This document shows, one piece after another, positions 25,101 through 34,630 of a stretch of 41,802 bases of DNA. Both the position numbers and the translations under genes were made by a program. The number at the start of each line of letters is the position of its first letter. The first letter of the stretch is position 1. This DNA is from Bacteroidota bacterium (GTDB taxonomy: Bacteria > Bacteroidota > Ignavibacteria > UBA10030 > BY39), in contig JASEGV010000020.1 in assembly GCA_030017895.1 (NCBI GenBank), positions 1 through 41,802 on the forward strand. Reading direction: 5' to 3'. The notes beneath the pieces are model-generated. The model searched no databases and was not told the origin of the DNA. It saw only the letters and a list, made by a program, of their open reading frames with translations.

Positions 25101-27185
25101 ATGAAAACATTATTTCTTTTATTCGTTCTGATTTCAGCAGTTTGTTTTACTCAAACTGAAGAGGAGAAGGAGCAAATCAGACGCAGTAAAATTGAACTTA
25201 TTCTCAAGATGCAGGATTTGCGCACAGTCCACGACGGCAAGTTGGTTAGTTTTCTCTCTGATACCGACGATGTTGTGCGTGAAAAAGCTACATTTGCTTT
25301 CGGAAGTATTCAGGATACAACAGTTCTACATCTATTAATAAGAAATTTAAAAGATAAAAGTGGAGCAGTTCAAAGTGCCGCGGCTTTTGCAATCGGACAA
25401 ACCGGAACTATACTCAGTTCGAAAGGGAAGATAGATTTAGAAACTCAATTGATATGGAAACAACTCGGGAATACTTTAGTCGATGAGCGGTTGATTGAAG
25501 AACTTGGGAAATTTGGGACTGAAGAAGCGCTGAATCAACTGATGATTCGTTATGGGACTTTGTACCCACGAGTTTTTGTAAACGGATTAACTATGTCGGT
25601 TGCGCGGTTTGCAATTCGTAATATATATAACTCCGATGCAATCAAGTATTTAACTTCATTCATCAATCCCGAATCGCCGGTAAACTGGCGAACAATGTAT
25701 GCGCTAATGCGAATCAGTTCAATGTCTGAAAATCATCAGGAAATTCTGAATGAAATTCATAACATTGCCCCTATGTATAAAAGCGGCGACCCGATTGTAC
25801 GAATGAATTTGGCAACTTTGTTAGGACGGTTGAAGGATGAAAAATATTGTCTTGATCCGCTTCAACGGATGGCAAATTATGATCGTGATTGGCGGGTGCG
25901 TGTTAATGCCATTCGGGCACTTGCAAATTTTTATTTGAAAAACAACGAGAACGCAGTAGAAACTTTTAAGCGGGCGTTTTATGACGAAAATATGCACATC
26001 GCTTTAACAGCATTATCAGCTTTTGCAAACACGAATTTAAAAGAGGAGAATGGTAATAAGACTGTTCAAGAAACTTTCCAATGGCTGAGAAGAATTGTCG
26101 AAAATCCGGATAACACATACCGTTGGCAATATCAGGGACAAGCTTCGATTACTTATGCAAAATTAGTAAAGGGAAAAGCGGTCGATGTTCTTCGTAAAAA
26201 TTTTGATGCTTCACGACAGCTTTTACCTAAAATTGTAGAGGCATTGGCTCAAACTGGTTCGTTTGAAGTGGCTGATGATTTATTGAAATTTAGCGAGCAC
26301 AAAGACCCATTAACCGCAGCTGCTGCATTAGAGGGGTTGCAACAGTTGTGTAAAAGACAGAATAATAAAAAAGAGTTGATTGAAAATTCATACAGCAAAA
26401 TTATAAGCAGACTTGAGAGTCGTGAGATTGCTGTTGTTTCTACGGCAGCAACTATTTTACGTGATTCAATTTTTTTGAGAAAAGAATCGGTTGACCCGTT
26501 ATTGAATGCTTTGAACCGTTTAAGAATTCCACAAGACACTGATGCGATACAGGAAATAATTACAACATTAGGATTGCTGAAGGACGAAAAAGCATTAAAA
26601 AGTTTACGCCGACTGTTGCAAGTTCCGGAACGAACAATTGCAAACGAGGCTGCCTTGGCGTTAAAATCCATTACGGGCAAAGATTATTCGAAGGATGTTC
26701 AATTACATATGCAGCCAATCTATGTTGATTATGATTATAAATATTTAGATTCAATCCGAAAATATCCAATCGTGAAAATTGAAACTATACGTGGCGATAT
26801 AAGAATAGAACTTAATGCTGATGCGGCGCCCTTTACGGTGTTGAGTTTTGTTCGATTAGTTGAAAAAGGTTTTTTCCGCGGAACAGTTTTCCATCGCATC
26901 GTTGCAAACTTTGTAATTCAGGGGGGCGATCCTGAAGGAACGGGATGGGGAGGACCGGGGTATTCAATTCGTTCTGAATTTTCACCGATAACGTACGAAG
27001 TCGGTTCTGTAGGTATGGCGAGTTCAGGAAAAGATACTGAAGGGTCTCAATTTTTTATTACGCAATCGCCTCAACCTCATCTCGATGGAAGATATACGAT
27101 ATTCGGAAAAGTTATTTCGGGAATGGATATCGTGAATACAATTCAAAGCGATGATAGAGTTTTGGATTTGAAGAAGATTTGGTGA
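25101..27185 (+). CDS. Exported HEAT-repeat protein with C-terminal cyclophilin peptidyl-prolyl isomerase
   Basis: The 694-residue protein starts with a signal peptide (KTLFLLFVLISAVCFTQ), so it acts in the periplasm. About residues 40-540 are HEAT-like helical pairs, for example VVREKATFAFGSIQDTTVLHLL, AVQSAAAFAIGQTG, PIVRMNLATLLGRLKDE and WRVRVNAIRALANFYLK. Residues about 555-694 are a cyclophilin-type isomerase: IRGDIRIELNADAAPFTVLSF, FHRIVANFVIQGGDPEGTGWG, FSPITYEVGSVGMASSGKDTEGSQFFIT and PHLDGRYTIFGKVISG. The active-site Arg (FHRI) and Gln/Phe/Trp-equivalent segments are present. Such fusions occur in Chlorobiota and relatives; a role in outer-membrane protein folding is inferred. Confidence 0.85.
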   Translation: MKTLFLLFVLISAVCFTQTEEEKEQIRRSKIELILKMQDLRTVHDGKLVSFLSDTDDVVREKATFAFGSIQDTTVLHLLIRNLKDKSGAVQSAAAFAIGQTGTILSSKGKIDLETQLIWKQLGNTLVDERLIEELGKFGTEEALNQLMIRYGTLYPRVFVNGLTMSVARFAIRNIYNSDAIKYLTSFINPESPVNWRTMYALMRISSMSENHQEILNEIHNIAPMYKSGDPIVRMNLATLLGRLKDEKYCLDPLQRMANYDRDWRVRVNAIRALANFYLKNNENAVETFKRAFYDENMHIALTALSAFANTNLKEENGNKTVQETFQWLRRIVENPDNTYRWQYQGQASITYAKLVKGKAVDVLRKNFDASRQLLPKIVEALAQTGSFEVADDLLKFSEHKDPLTAAAALEGLQQLCKRQNNKKELIENSYSKIISRLESREIAVVSTAATILRDSIFLRKESVDPLLNALNRLRIPQDTDAIQEIITTLGLLKDEKALKSLRRLLQVPERTIANEAALALKSITGKDYSKDVQLHMQPIYVDYDYKYLDSIRKYPIVKIETIRGDIRIELNADAAPFTVLSFVRLVEKGFFRGTVFHRIVANFVIQGGDPEGTGWGGPGYSIRSEFSPITYEVGSVGMASSGKDTEGSQFFITQSPQPHLDGRYTIFGKVISGMDIVNTIQSDDRVLDLKKIW

Positions 27186-27207
27186 TAATAACTATTAGGA
27201 ATGCATT

Positions 27208-28851
27208 ATGTCAGATGATATTGGAAACCGATTCGATCAGTGGGAAAACGAAACATTAAAGTCTGTTCTTAATAAATCTAAGGAAAGAAAAGAAATATTT
27301 TCTACTGACTCAAAGGTAGAAATAGAACGTATATACTTCAAAGAAGCGGATTATCTCAACGAACTCGGTTTTCCGGGAGAATACCCGTTCACACGCGGAG
27401 TTTATCCGAATATGTATCGCGGTAGGTTCTGGACTATGCGGCAGTATGCCGGCTTCGCAACGGCTGAAGAATCAAACAAACGCTATCGCTATTTACTTGA
27501 CCACGGTACTACAGGATTATCTGTTGCATTTGACTTGCCTACACAAATCGGATACGATTCCGACCACCCGATTGCTGAAGGCGAGGTTGGCAAAGTCGGC
27601 GTTGCAATAGATTCGCTCGAAGATATGGAACGACTGTTCGAGGGGATTGAACTTCAGCGCGTTTCAACATCAATGACAATTAATGCCACTGCGGCGATTT
27701 TACTATGTATGTATGCTGCAATAGCAAAAAAACAGGGTGCCGATTTATCTAAAATTTCCGGAACAATTCAAAACGACATTCTGAAAGAATACATCGCACG
27801 CGGGACTTACATTTATCCACCACAACCTTCGATGCGATTGGTTACAGATACTTTCAGTTGGTGCAACAAAAATTTACCCAAGTGGAACACCATTTCAATC
27901 AGTGGCTATCATATCCGTGAGGCCGGATCGAATGCAGTGCAAGAGGTCGCTTTCACTTTAGCAAACGGCATCGCTTATGTTCAGGCGGCGGTGGATGCTG
28001 GGCTTGATGTCGATTTGTTTGGTTCGCAATTATCTTTCTTCTTTAATGCGCATAATAACTTGTTTGAAGAAGTAGCAAAGTTTCGTGCAGCAAGGCGTTT
28101 ATGGGCAAAGATTATGCGTGAAAGGTTTGGAGCAAAAAATCCTGAGTCGATGAAACTTCGCTTTCACGCTCAAACAGCCGGTTCAACCTTAACAGCGCAG
28201 CAAATCGAAAATAATGTTGTCAGAGTAACGCTTCAGGCACTAGCCGCGGTGTTAGGCGGCTGCCAGTCGCTGCATACTAATAGCCGCGACGAAGCACTTG
28301 CGTTGCCAACTGAAGAATCGGTGCGGCTCGCCCTTCGCACACAACAAATTATCGCTTACGAAAGCGGATGTGCCGATACAATCGACCCTGTCGGCGGTTC
28401 GTTCTATATCGAGAATATCACGAATGAAATTGAGAAACTTGCAACAGACTATATCATAAAAATCGACGCAATGGGTGGTGCTGTAAAGGCAATCGAAAAT
28501 AAATTTTATCAAAACGAAATCGCGAACAGTGCCTATAAATATCAAAAAGAAATTGAAAGTAAAAACAAAGTTATTGTTGGAGTGAATGAATTTGTTTCAA
28601 AAGAAACAATCAAACCAGATCTCTTAAAAATCGATCACAGCGTACGCGATAAACAACTTATGAAACTGAAAGAATTACGACAAAAAAGAAATAGTAAAAC
28701 AGTCGACTTAGCGATAAAAAAACTTAAAGAAGTTGCTCTATCGAACGAAAATTTGTTACCACATCTACTTGATGCTGTTGAATGTTATGCAACCATCGGT
28801 GAAATATCGCAGACGCTTCGAGAAACGTGGGGCGAATATAAAGAACTTTAA
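27208..28851 (+). CDS. Methylmalonyl-CoA mutase, catalytic (alpha) subunit without B12-binding domain
   Basis: It would interconvert (R)-methylmalonyl-CoA and succinyl-CoA with adenosylcobalamin. The 547-residue length equals the catalytic barrel alone. Recognisable segments are [122 protein letters not shown] and [17 protein letters not shown]. The usual C-terminal cobalamin-binding domain (DxHxxG) is absent, so a separate small subunit must exist elsewhere, as in archaea and many Firmicutes. It starts 22 bases after the HEAT/cyclophilin gene and is followed after eight bases by guaA. An isobutyryl-CoA or ethylmalonyl-CoA mutase is less likely. Confidence 0.85.
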   Translation: MSDDIGNRFDQWENETLKSVLNKSKERKEIFSTDSKVEIERIYFKEADYLNELGFPGEYPFTRGVYPNMYRGRFWTMRQYAGFATAEESNKRYRYLLDHGTTGLSVAFDLPTQIGYDSDHPIAEGEVGKVGVAIDSLEDMERLFEGIELQRVSTSMTINATAAILLCMYAAIAKKQGADLSKISGTIQNDILKEYIARGTYIYPPQPSMRLVTDTFSWCNKNLPKWNTISISGYHIREAGSNAVQEVAFTLANGIAYVQAAVDAGLDVDLFGSQLSFFFNAHNNLFEEVAKFRAARRLWAKIMRERFGAKNPESMKLRFHAQTAGSTLTAQQIENNVVRVTLQALAAVLGGCQSLHTNSRDEALALPTEESVRLALRTQQIIAYESGCADTIDPVGGSFYIENITNEIEKLATDYIIKIDAMGGAVKAIENKFYQNEIANSAYKYQKEIESKNKVIVGVNEFVSKETIKPDLLKIDHSVRDKQLMKLKELRQKRNSKTVDLAIKKLKEVALSNENLLPHLLDAVECYATIGEISQTLRETWGEYKEL

Positions 28852-28859
28852 TATGAGGT

Positions 28860-30404
28860 ATGATGCAACGGAATGAAACTGTTATAGTGCTCGATTTTGG
28901 GTCGCAGTACACTCAACTAATTGCACGCCGTGTGCGTGAAATCGGTGTCTATTCTGAAATTCATCCTTATAATATTTCTATCTCAAAAATCAAGGAAATC
29001 GCTCCGAAATGCATAATATTTTCAGGAGGGCCTTCTAATGTTTATCAAAAAAACGCTCCTATCCCTTCTGCCGATATTTACAAATTGAACATACCTATAC
29101 TTGGTATTTGCTATGGCTTACAACTTATCGCGCATCAACTTGGAGGCGAGGTTGACCGATCTGCCAAACGGGAATATGGTAAAGCTCTATTGTTTATTGA
29201 CGATACCAACGACTTGTTTTTTAATTTTGGAAACCAAACTAATGTGTGGATGAGTCATGGTGATGCATTAACAAAACTTCCGTCGGGTTTCGAAAAGATT
29301 GCTCATACAAACAACTCACCTATTTGTGCAATCCGGAACGAAAGCCGGGAAATATATGGTGTTCAATTTCATCCCGAAGTAATACACACAGACAAAGGGA
29401 TAGATATACTAAGAAATTTCGTTCTCCGAATATGTGGGTGCAAATCAGATTGGAGTACTGAGTCTTTTATAAAACAAAAAACCGTGGAGATTCGCAATGT
29501 AGTAGGAAGTGGCAAAGTCATTTGTGCATTAAGCGGCGGTGTCGATTCGTCGGTGCTTGCTGTTATGATGCATAAAGCAATCGGGAATACTTTATTTTGT
29601 TTTCATATTGATAACGGACTAATGCGGAAAAATGAAAGCGAAGAAGTCGTTAGAAGATTCAAAGATGAATACAAAATAAATTTAGATTATATCAATGCTT
29701 CAAAAATATTTCTTGAGAGATTAGAAGGGGTTGAGGATCCTGAATTGAAGAGAAAAATTATTGGACACACTTTCATCGAAATATTTGAAGAAGAGGCAAG
29801 GAAGCTTGGCGATGTCGATTTCTTGGCTCAAGGCACCTTGTATCCTGACGTTATCGAATCCCAATCGTTCAATGGTCCTTCAACAATTATCAAAACACAC
29901 CACAATGTAGGCGGGCTTCCTGAAAAAATGAAGCTCAAGTTGATTGAGCCGCTGCGCGAATTATTCAAAGATGAAGTGCGTGCGGTCGGAAGAGAACTCG
30001 GCTTGCCTCACGATTTAATTTATCGCCACCCTTTTCCGGGTCCTGGCTTGGCAGTCCGAATTATCGGTGAAATTACAAAGGATAAATTAGAAATATTGCG
30101 GCTGGCAGATTATATTTTTATAGAAGAATTGAAGAATGCACAACTTTACGAATTAATATGGCAAGCATTTGCAGTTTTATTACCTGTTCAAACAGTCGGA
30201 GTAATGGGCGACGAACGAACATATGAAAATGTAATAGCTTTGCGCGCTGTTACAAGTGTTGATGGGATGACTGCTGATTGGTTTAGAATGCCAGCCGATA
30301 TTTTAGAAAATATTTCGAATCGGATTATTAATGAGGTAGCGGGTGTGAACCGGGTTGTCTATGATATAAGCTCTAAACCACCCGCAACGATTGAGTGGGA
30401 ATAG
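28860..30404 (+). CDS. guaA: GMP synthase (glutamine-hydrolysing)
   Basis: It converts XMP to GMP with ATP and glutamine. The 514-residue protein has the class I glutaminase domain first ([27 protein letters not shown], nucleophile Cys in [10 protein letters not shown], and the His-x-Glu in [11 protein letters not shown]), then the ATP-pyrophosphatase domain with the P-loop [10 protein letters not shown] and a dimerisation domain with [15 protein letters not shown]. The ending [11 protein letters not shown] is typical. Length and motifs are normal. Confidence 0.96.
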   Translation: MMQRNETVIVLDFGSQYTQLIARRVREIGVYSEIHPYNISISKIKEIAPKCIIFSGGPSNVYQKNAPIPSADIYKLNIPILGICYGLQLIAHQLGGEVDRSAKREYGKALLFIDDTNDLFFNFGNQTNVWMSHGDALTKLPSGFEKIAHTNNSPICAIRNESREIYGVQFHPEVIHTDKGIDILRNFVLRICGCKSDWSTESFIKQKTVEIRNVVGSGKVICALSGGVDSSVLAVMMHKAIGNTLFCFHIDNGLMRKNESEEVVRRFKDEYKINLDYINASKIFLERLEGVEDPELKRKIIGHTFIEIFEEEARKLGDVDFLAQGTLYPDVIESQSFNGPSTIIKTHHNVGGLPEKMKLKLIEPLRELFKDEVRAVGRELGLPHDLIYRHPFPGPGLAVRIIGEITKDKLEILRLADYIFIEELKNAQLYELIWQAFAVLLPVQTVGVMGDERTYENVIALRAVTSVDGMTADWFRMPADILENISNRIINEVAGVNRVVYDISSKPPATIEWE

Positions 30405-30431
30405 TAAAGTAAACTGGAAAGGAGAGTATTT

Positions 30432-30986
30432 GTGAAATTATTAATTGGGAAAAAAATGATAGAACGAAAAATATTATTTATTCGGTCTCAAAAAGTGATA
30501 CTTGATTTTCAACTGGCGAACCTTTATCGTGTTTCAACTAAGAGATTGAAGGAGCAGGTTCGGCGCAATTATAAAAGATTTCCATCTGACTTTATGTTTG
30601 AATTAACTACGGAGGAGTACGAAGATTTGAGGTCGCAATTTGCGACCTCAAACATAGGGAGAGGAGGTAGGCGTTACTTACCGTACGCATTTACAGAACA
30701 GGGTATTGCGATGTTATCATCTGTTCTGAAGAGTGAGAATGCAATAAGCGTAAATATTGAAATAATGCGTGCCTTCGTCAAATTGCGAAATATCTTGGCG
30801 TCCGATAAAGAGCTTGCAAGAAAAATATTTGAGATGGAACAAAAATATGATGCTCAGTTCAAGGTGGTCTTTGATACACTACGACAACTGATGCAACCGC
30901 CACAAATGCCAAAACGGGATATTGGTTTTAGGGTTGGAGAACCCAAAGTGGTTTACAAAATTAAAAAGAAAAAATCTAAAAGATGA
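30432..30986 (+). CDS. ORF6N-domain protein (phage-regulator type)
   Basis: GTG 30432 is chosen because AAGGAG (30419-30424) lies seven bases upstream. The 184-residue protein carries an ORF6N domain (about 9-95), with IRSQKVILDFQLANLYRVSTKRL, the FPSDFMFELT motif and FTEQGIAMLSSVLKSENA, which belongs to phage antirepressor-type DNA-binding modules. A coiled-coil region (about 115-150) and a basic tail KKKKSKR follow. ORF6N genes are scattered in many bacterial chromosomes without phage. The stop overlaps the next start (ATGA at 30983-30986), so the ORF6N gene is translationally linked to a menaquinone gene. Confidence 0.85.
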   Translation: MKLLIGKKMIERKILFIRSQKVILDFQLANLYRVSTKRLKEQVRRNYKRFPSDFMFELTTEEYEDLRSQFATSNIGRGGRRYLPYAFTEQGIAMLSSVLKSENAISVNIEIMRAFVKLRNILASDKELARKIFEMEQKYDAQFKVVFDTLRQLMQPPQMPKRDIGFRVGEPKVVYKIKKKKSKR

Positions 30987-31816
30987 AAAAATATTTCCAT
31001 TTTATAAAAATAGAACACACACTTTTCTCGCTTCCTCTTATTTACGCCGGAGTATTTTTAGCAGCCGAAACAATACCGCAGGTTCAGTTGCTAGTACTCG
31101 TACTTGTTGCAGCTACGGGTGCGCGTACAATCGCCATGACTCTAAACCGGATCATAGATGCCGAGATTGACAGAAGAAATTTACGAACAAATAATCGAGA
31201 GATACCTGCAGGCAGAATGTCATTAAGCGAAGCCGCAGGAGTTTTGTTTGTTGGAGCGGTGTTGTATTTTGGTGCTGCTTATTTCATTTCGTGGTTCTGT
31301 TTTATTCTCTCACCAATTCCACTTATCATCTTCGTCGTTTATCCTTACTCAAAACGGTTCACGGCTCTCGCTCACTTTGGAGTCGGTTTGGGATTGTCGA
31401 TGGCGCCGCTTGGCGGTTGGTTTGCGGTTAAAGGAAGTTTAGAAAATATATTCCCTGGTGCGTTGATCTCCTTATTCACACTTTTGTGGGCAACAGGGTT
31501 TGATGTAATTTATTCAACTCTCGACGAGAAATTCGATAAAGAAGCCGGATTGTTTTCTTTTCCGTCAAGATTTGGTTCTAAGAAAGCATTAATTATCTCG
31601 TCTGCCCTTCATATATTGGCTTTCGGAACTTTGATTTTACTTTTTCTGGTATCAATAAATAATCTTTGGGCTTTGCCATTTCTTTTGTTATCAGGAATCT
31701 TGCTATATCTTGAACAGAAAAAATCCTCAGATGTCGAATTAGCATTTTTCAAGATCAATGCGGTAATTGGTTTTGTTGTTCTCGCTATGGTTTTAATGAA
31801 AGGTATTTCTTTATGA
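30983..31816 (+). CDS. UbiA-family prenyltransferase, probably MqnP
   Basis: The 277-residue membrane protein would attach the prenyl chain to a naphthoate ring. The first Asp-rich motif is NRIIDAEIDRRN and is followed by NNREIPAGRMS; the second is DVIYSTLDEKFDKEAGLFSFP. Both are needed for binding prenyl diphosphate through Mg2+. Eight or nine helices are visible (for example LLVLVLVAATGARTIAM and FGTLILLFLVSI). Its place before UbiX and UbiD and near MqnE/MqnA/MqnC points to MqnP of the futalosine pathway rather than ubiquinone UbiA, since the locus has no ubiquinone genes. The start overlaps the ORF6N stop. Confidence 0.85.
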   Translation: MKKYFHFIKIEHTLFSLPLIYAGVFLAAETIPQVQLLVLVLVAATGARTIAMTLNRIIDAEIDRRNLRTNNREIPAGRMSLSEAAGVLFVGAVLYFGAAYFISWFCFILSPIPLIIFVVYPYSKRFTALAHFGVGLGLSMAPLGGWFAVKGSLENIFPGALISLFTLLWATGFDVIYSTLDEKFDKEAGLFSFPSRFGSKKALIISSALHILAFGTLILLFLVSINNLWALPFLLLSGILLYLEQKKSSDVELAFFKINAVIGFVVLAMVLMKGISL

Positions 31817-32364
31817 AAATAGCTGTCGGAATAACCGGTTCATCCGGTGCTGTCTTTGCTTATGAATTTTTAAAACAATGCGATGCTAATAAATATTTAG
31901 TCATAAGCAAGTGGGGAAAAATTTTGCTGAAGGATGAACTTGGAATCAACGAGAAAAAATTAAAGCCATATTTTACAAAACAATTCTCCGACGATGATCT
32001 ATCGGCACCTTTGTCGTCAGGAACGAATAAAATTGATGCGGTTGTTATACTTCCATGTTCTACATCCACACTCGGGAGAATAGCTTCAGGTATTGGCGAC
32101 TCATTAATTACTCGAATGTCGCAGGTTGCTTTAAAAGAAAGACATAAATTGATATTATGCATTCGCGAAACACCTCTATCCACAATCACATTGGACCAGT
32201 GCACACGCCTCTCGCAATCGGGCGCAATCATCATGCCGATATCTCCGCCAATGTATTTCAAACCCAAAACAGTCGATGAATACATCACTGCGTTCGTTGA
32301 AAAACTTCTTTCAGTAATCGGGGTTCGTGAATCAAAAGGTTGGCGGTCTGAGGAGTTAGAATGA
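31813..32364 (+). CDS. UbiX-family flavin prenyltransferase
   Basis: This 183-residue enzyme makes prenylated FMN, the cofactor that UbiD-type decarboxylases need. The Rossmann-like start is VGITGSSGAVFAYEFLK, with the later VVILPCSTSTLGRIASGIGDSLITR block and the RETPLSTITL motif that forms part of the FMN/prenyl site; MPISPPMYFKP follows. It overlaps the UbiA stop by four bases (ATGA at 31813-31816) and the UbiD start by four bases (32361-32364), so the three are very probably one unit. Confidence 0.92.
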   Translation: MKIAVGITGSSGAVFAYEFLKQCDANKYLVISKWGKILLKDELGINEKKLKPYFTKQFSDDDLSAPLSSGTNKIDAVVILPCSTSTLGRIASGIGDSLITRMSQVALKERHKLILCIRETPLSTITLDQCTRLSQSGAIIMPISPPMYFKPKTVDEYITAFVEKLLSVIGVRESKGWRSEELE

Positions 32365-34208
32365 AGCACAGCTTCCCGGCACTCGGCGAATTTCTAAAAT
32401 ATCTGGAATCTATCGGGGAACTTCATCGGATAAAGACTGAAATTGATCCTGAGTTAGAATCAACTGAAATCGCTATCCGCGCGCTCAAACAAAACAAGCC
32501 TGCCTTATTGTTCGAGAATCCGAAAGGTTCCAAATATCCGCTGGCGATGAATATACTTGCAAATGAAAGAAGAATTGAACTTGCCCTCGGGATCCATCCC
32601 GAAGAACTTGGGGAGAAACTAATTTCTTTTTTAGAACAAGCGATTCCTCCGAAAATCGATTTCTTACTTAATCAGAAATCAATTTTGAAAAGATTATTTT
32701 CTTCACGTCCGAAGTTGTCATCAAGTGGAATGGCACAGGAAATTGTTGGTGAGCCCAAACTTACGCAACTTCCAATTCAAAAATGCTGGCCCGATGACGG
32801 TGGGCGTTTTATCACTCTCGGTCAGGTATTCACTTATGATCCACTAACGAAGAAGCGAAATGTGGGTATTTATCGTATGCAAATGTTCGACGATTCATCT
32901 ACAGGAATGCACTGGCAGATACAAAAGGGCGGGGGATTTCATTATTATCAAGCTCAAAAACTTAAGAAAGAATTTGAAGTTGCTGTTGCACTCGGAACTG
33001 ACCCTGCAATGTTGTTAGCAAGCGTCGCAGCACTTCCCGAAGGAATCGATGAAGTTATGTTTGCAGGTTTCTTACATGGCGCAAGAATGAAAATGACTCG
33101 TGGTAAAAGTATTTCGATAGATGTTCCGGCAAATGCTGAATTTATTTTGGAAGGTAAAGTTTCTCTCACAGAATCAAAATTAGAAGGACCGTTTGGTGAT
33201 CACTTCGGACATTATTCTGCCGCATCCGAGTTTCCTCTCTTCCGTTTGAATACAATTACACACCGTAAAAATCCAATTTATCCGGGAACAGTTGTTGGTA
33301 AGCCACCAATGGAAGATAAATTTCTTGGCGATGCCACTCAACAAATTCTCGGTCCACTCATTCGATTGATGCACCCCGAAATAAAAAATATTTGGGCTTA
33401 CTATGAAGCAGGTTTCCATAACCTGCTCGTTGTAGAGATTGAAGAACGTTATGAAAAGGAAGCTGCTAAGACGGCAATGTCTTTGATGGGTGAAGGACAA
33501 CTCTCGCTGGCCAAGTGCATCGTAACAGTTTCAGCCGGTGTTTATCCGAAAGATTGGAATGCTGTGTTGAGGGAGATTCGAGAAAATTTTGACCCACATT
33601 TCGATTTCATTATGATACCTAAAGTCCCGCTTGATACACTCGACTTCACAAGTTACAAGATGAATTTAGGTAGTAAAATGGTGATAGATGCGTGTAAGAA
33701 GCGAAGAGCCGAGAGCGGTGAGCAGAGAGATTTTAATCTCAAAGATTTACGTTCATTGCTCATAGCGCAAGATCGTCGAATATTAGACATCAATTTGATT
33801 GAGAACACTCTACTAATAATAAAAGTCGATTCCAAAATCCAGTCATCCATTACTCCAGTTATCCATCAATCCACTGGAAGCGGTGAACATCACTCTATTG
33901 GTAAAGATGTACTCCAAAAATTATTATCGCTTTCAGAACTTTCAGTCATAAAATTTATTGCGGTTGTTAGCGAGGATGTTGATATCCATGATAAAGAAAA
34001 CTACATCTGGGGAATTTTTACTCGTTTTGATTGTGAGCGCGACGTTAGTTTTACCGAACAAAAACTTATCGGAATTTCTCCTGTATATTCCGGTGTTATG
34101 GGTATTGATGCTACATGGAAACCGGGTTACCAACAACCCCTTTTAATGGATAAAAGAATTGTGAAGTTGGTTGATGAGAAGTGGGGAAAAATTTGGGAAA
34201 AGGATTGA
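32361..34208 (+). CDS. UbiD-family decarboxylase, probably MqnL
   Basis: The 615-residue enzyme would remove the carboxyl group of the prenylated 1,4-dihydroxy-6-naphthoate, using prenyl-FMN from UbiX. Landmarks are LGEFLKYLESIGELHRI, ALLFENPKGSKYPLAMN, the QVFTYDPLTKKRNVGIYRMQ strand, FEVAVALGTDPAMLLAS, KLEGPFGDHFGHYS with the Glu-Arg-type active-site region, PIYPGTVVGKPPMEDKF and the C-terminal GKDVLQKLLSLSELSVIKF. About 440-520 are two linkers rich in Ser, Glu and Gln whose DNA is a 7-base repeat (33701-33728) and an 8-base repeat (33831-33877). The length exceeds bacterial UbiD (about 490) but agrees with the longer anaerobe-type family. Confidence 0.88.
   Translation: MKHSFPALGEFLKYLESIGELHRIKTEIDPELESTEIAIRALKQNKPALLFENPKGSKYPLAMNILANERRIELALGIHPEELGEKLISFLEQAIPPKIDFLLNQKSILKRLFSSRPKLSSSGMAQEIVGEPKLTQLPIQKCWPDDGGRFITLGQVFTYDPLTKKRNVGIYRMQMFDDSSTGMHWQIQKGGGFHYYQAQKLKKEFEVAVALGTDPAMLLASVAALPEGIDEVMFAGFLHGARMKMTRGKSISIDVPANAEFILEGKVSLTESKLEGPFGDHFGHYSAASEFPLFRLNTITHRKNPIYPGTVVGKPPMEDKFLGDATQQILGPLIRLMHPEIKNIWAYYEAGFHNLLVVEIEERYEKEAAKTAMSLMGEGQLSLAKCIVTVSAGVYPKDWNAVLREIRENFDPHFDFIMIPKVPLDTLDFTSYKMNLGSKMVIDACKKRRAESGEQRDFNLKDLRSLLIAQDRRILDINLIENTLLIIKVDSKIQSSITPVIHQSTGSGEHHSIGKDVLQKLLSLSELSVIKFIAVVSEDVDIHDKENYIWGIFTRFDCERDVSFTEQKLIGISPVYSGVMGIDATWKPGYQQPLLMDKRIVKLVDEKWGKIWEKD
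33701..33728 (+). repeat. 7-base tandem array inside the UbiD gene
   Basis: Four consecutive 7-base units GCGAAGA, GCCGAGA, GCGGTGA and GCAGAGA (consensus GCNGAGA). Because seven is not a multiple of three, the units encode changing residues (KRRAESGEQRD, about 448-458) between conserved blocks. The array is purine-rich and differs from the flanking sequence. Confidence 0.6.
33831..33877 (+). repeat. 8-base tandem array TCCAnnnn inside the UbiD gene
   Basis: The tetramer TCCA begins at 33831, 33838, 33846, 33854, 33862 and 33870: one step of seven and four steps of eight. The bases between are variable. The frame passes through without a stop and encodes SKIQSSITPVIHQSTGSG, a low-complexity linker between conserved UbiD blocks. 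Confidence 0.65.
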
Positions 34209-34214
34209 TGCTTG

Positions 34215-34262
34215 CCCGTCAGCAGGCGGGGATTATTGAAGTATTGGATTGTTGGAGAAAGT
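34215..34262. repeat. Palindrome plus 8-base-period array after the UbiD gene (copy 3)
   Basis: CCCGTC (34215-34220), loop AGCA, GGCGGG (34225-34230) is a palindrome with one G-T pair, close in type to the ones at 15875 and 21344. Immediately after it the minus strand reads an 8-base-period pattern (TCCAACAA, TCCAATAC, TTCAATAA over 34232-34257), the same TCCAnnnn motif as in the UbiD gene but inverted. Confidence 0.55.
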
Positions 34263-34303
34263 GATTTGGAAGTTTCGTGTTTTTTGAACAAATTTAGTTA
34301 CGA

Positions 34304-34630
34304 ATGGAAAAAAATAATCACATAACGATGAAAGAAATCCGTGCAATCGCTAAGCGGATTGCCGAGAAGTTTAATGTTGAGAAAATTATTCTCTTTGGGT
34401 CTTACGCCTATGGAAAACCGAAGGCGGGAAGTGACGTTGATCTTCTTATTGTAATGAACACCGATAAACGACATTATGAATTACGCTACCAAATATATTC
34501 TATACTTGAAGATTTTAAATCCCCAGTCGATGTTGTTATCAAAAAACCAGAGGATGTAAGAGCAGCATCTCGTAGCAGAGATTGGTTTTTACAAGATATC
34601 GTCAATAAGGGACGTGTTATCTATGGGTAA
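34304..34630 (+). CDS. Minimal nucleotidyltransferase (MNT), first of two
   Basis: The 108-residue protein is a minimal nucleotidyltransferase of the pol-beta fold. The signature GSx10DxD is intact: LFGSYAYGKPKAGSDVDLLIV, with Asp-x-Asp in DVD. Such proteins act as the antitoxin-like partner in MNT-HEPN modules and can add AMP to a Tyr of the HEPN protein. It shares an exact 29-base identity with the second copy over 34313-34341 and 35077-35105. ATG 34304 is the annotated start; ATG 34328 (MKEIR) is a plausible alternative. The stop overlaps the HEPN gene. Confidence 0.88.
   Translation: MEKNNHITMKEIRAIAKRIAEKFNVEKIILFGSYAYGKPKAGSDVDLLIVMNTDKRHYELRYQIYSILEDFKSPVDVVIKKPEDVRAASRSRDWFLQDIVNKGRVIYG

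Noticed and set aside
31860-32369. Minus-strand open frame of 169 codons
   Set aside because: It is antisense to UbiX, which has clear motifs; the long open frame comes from codon use.
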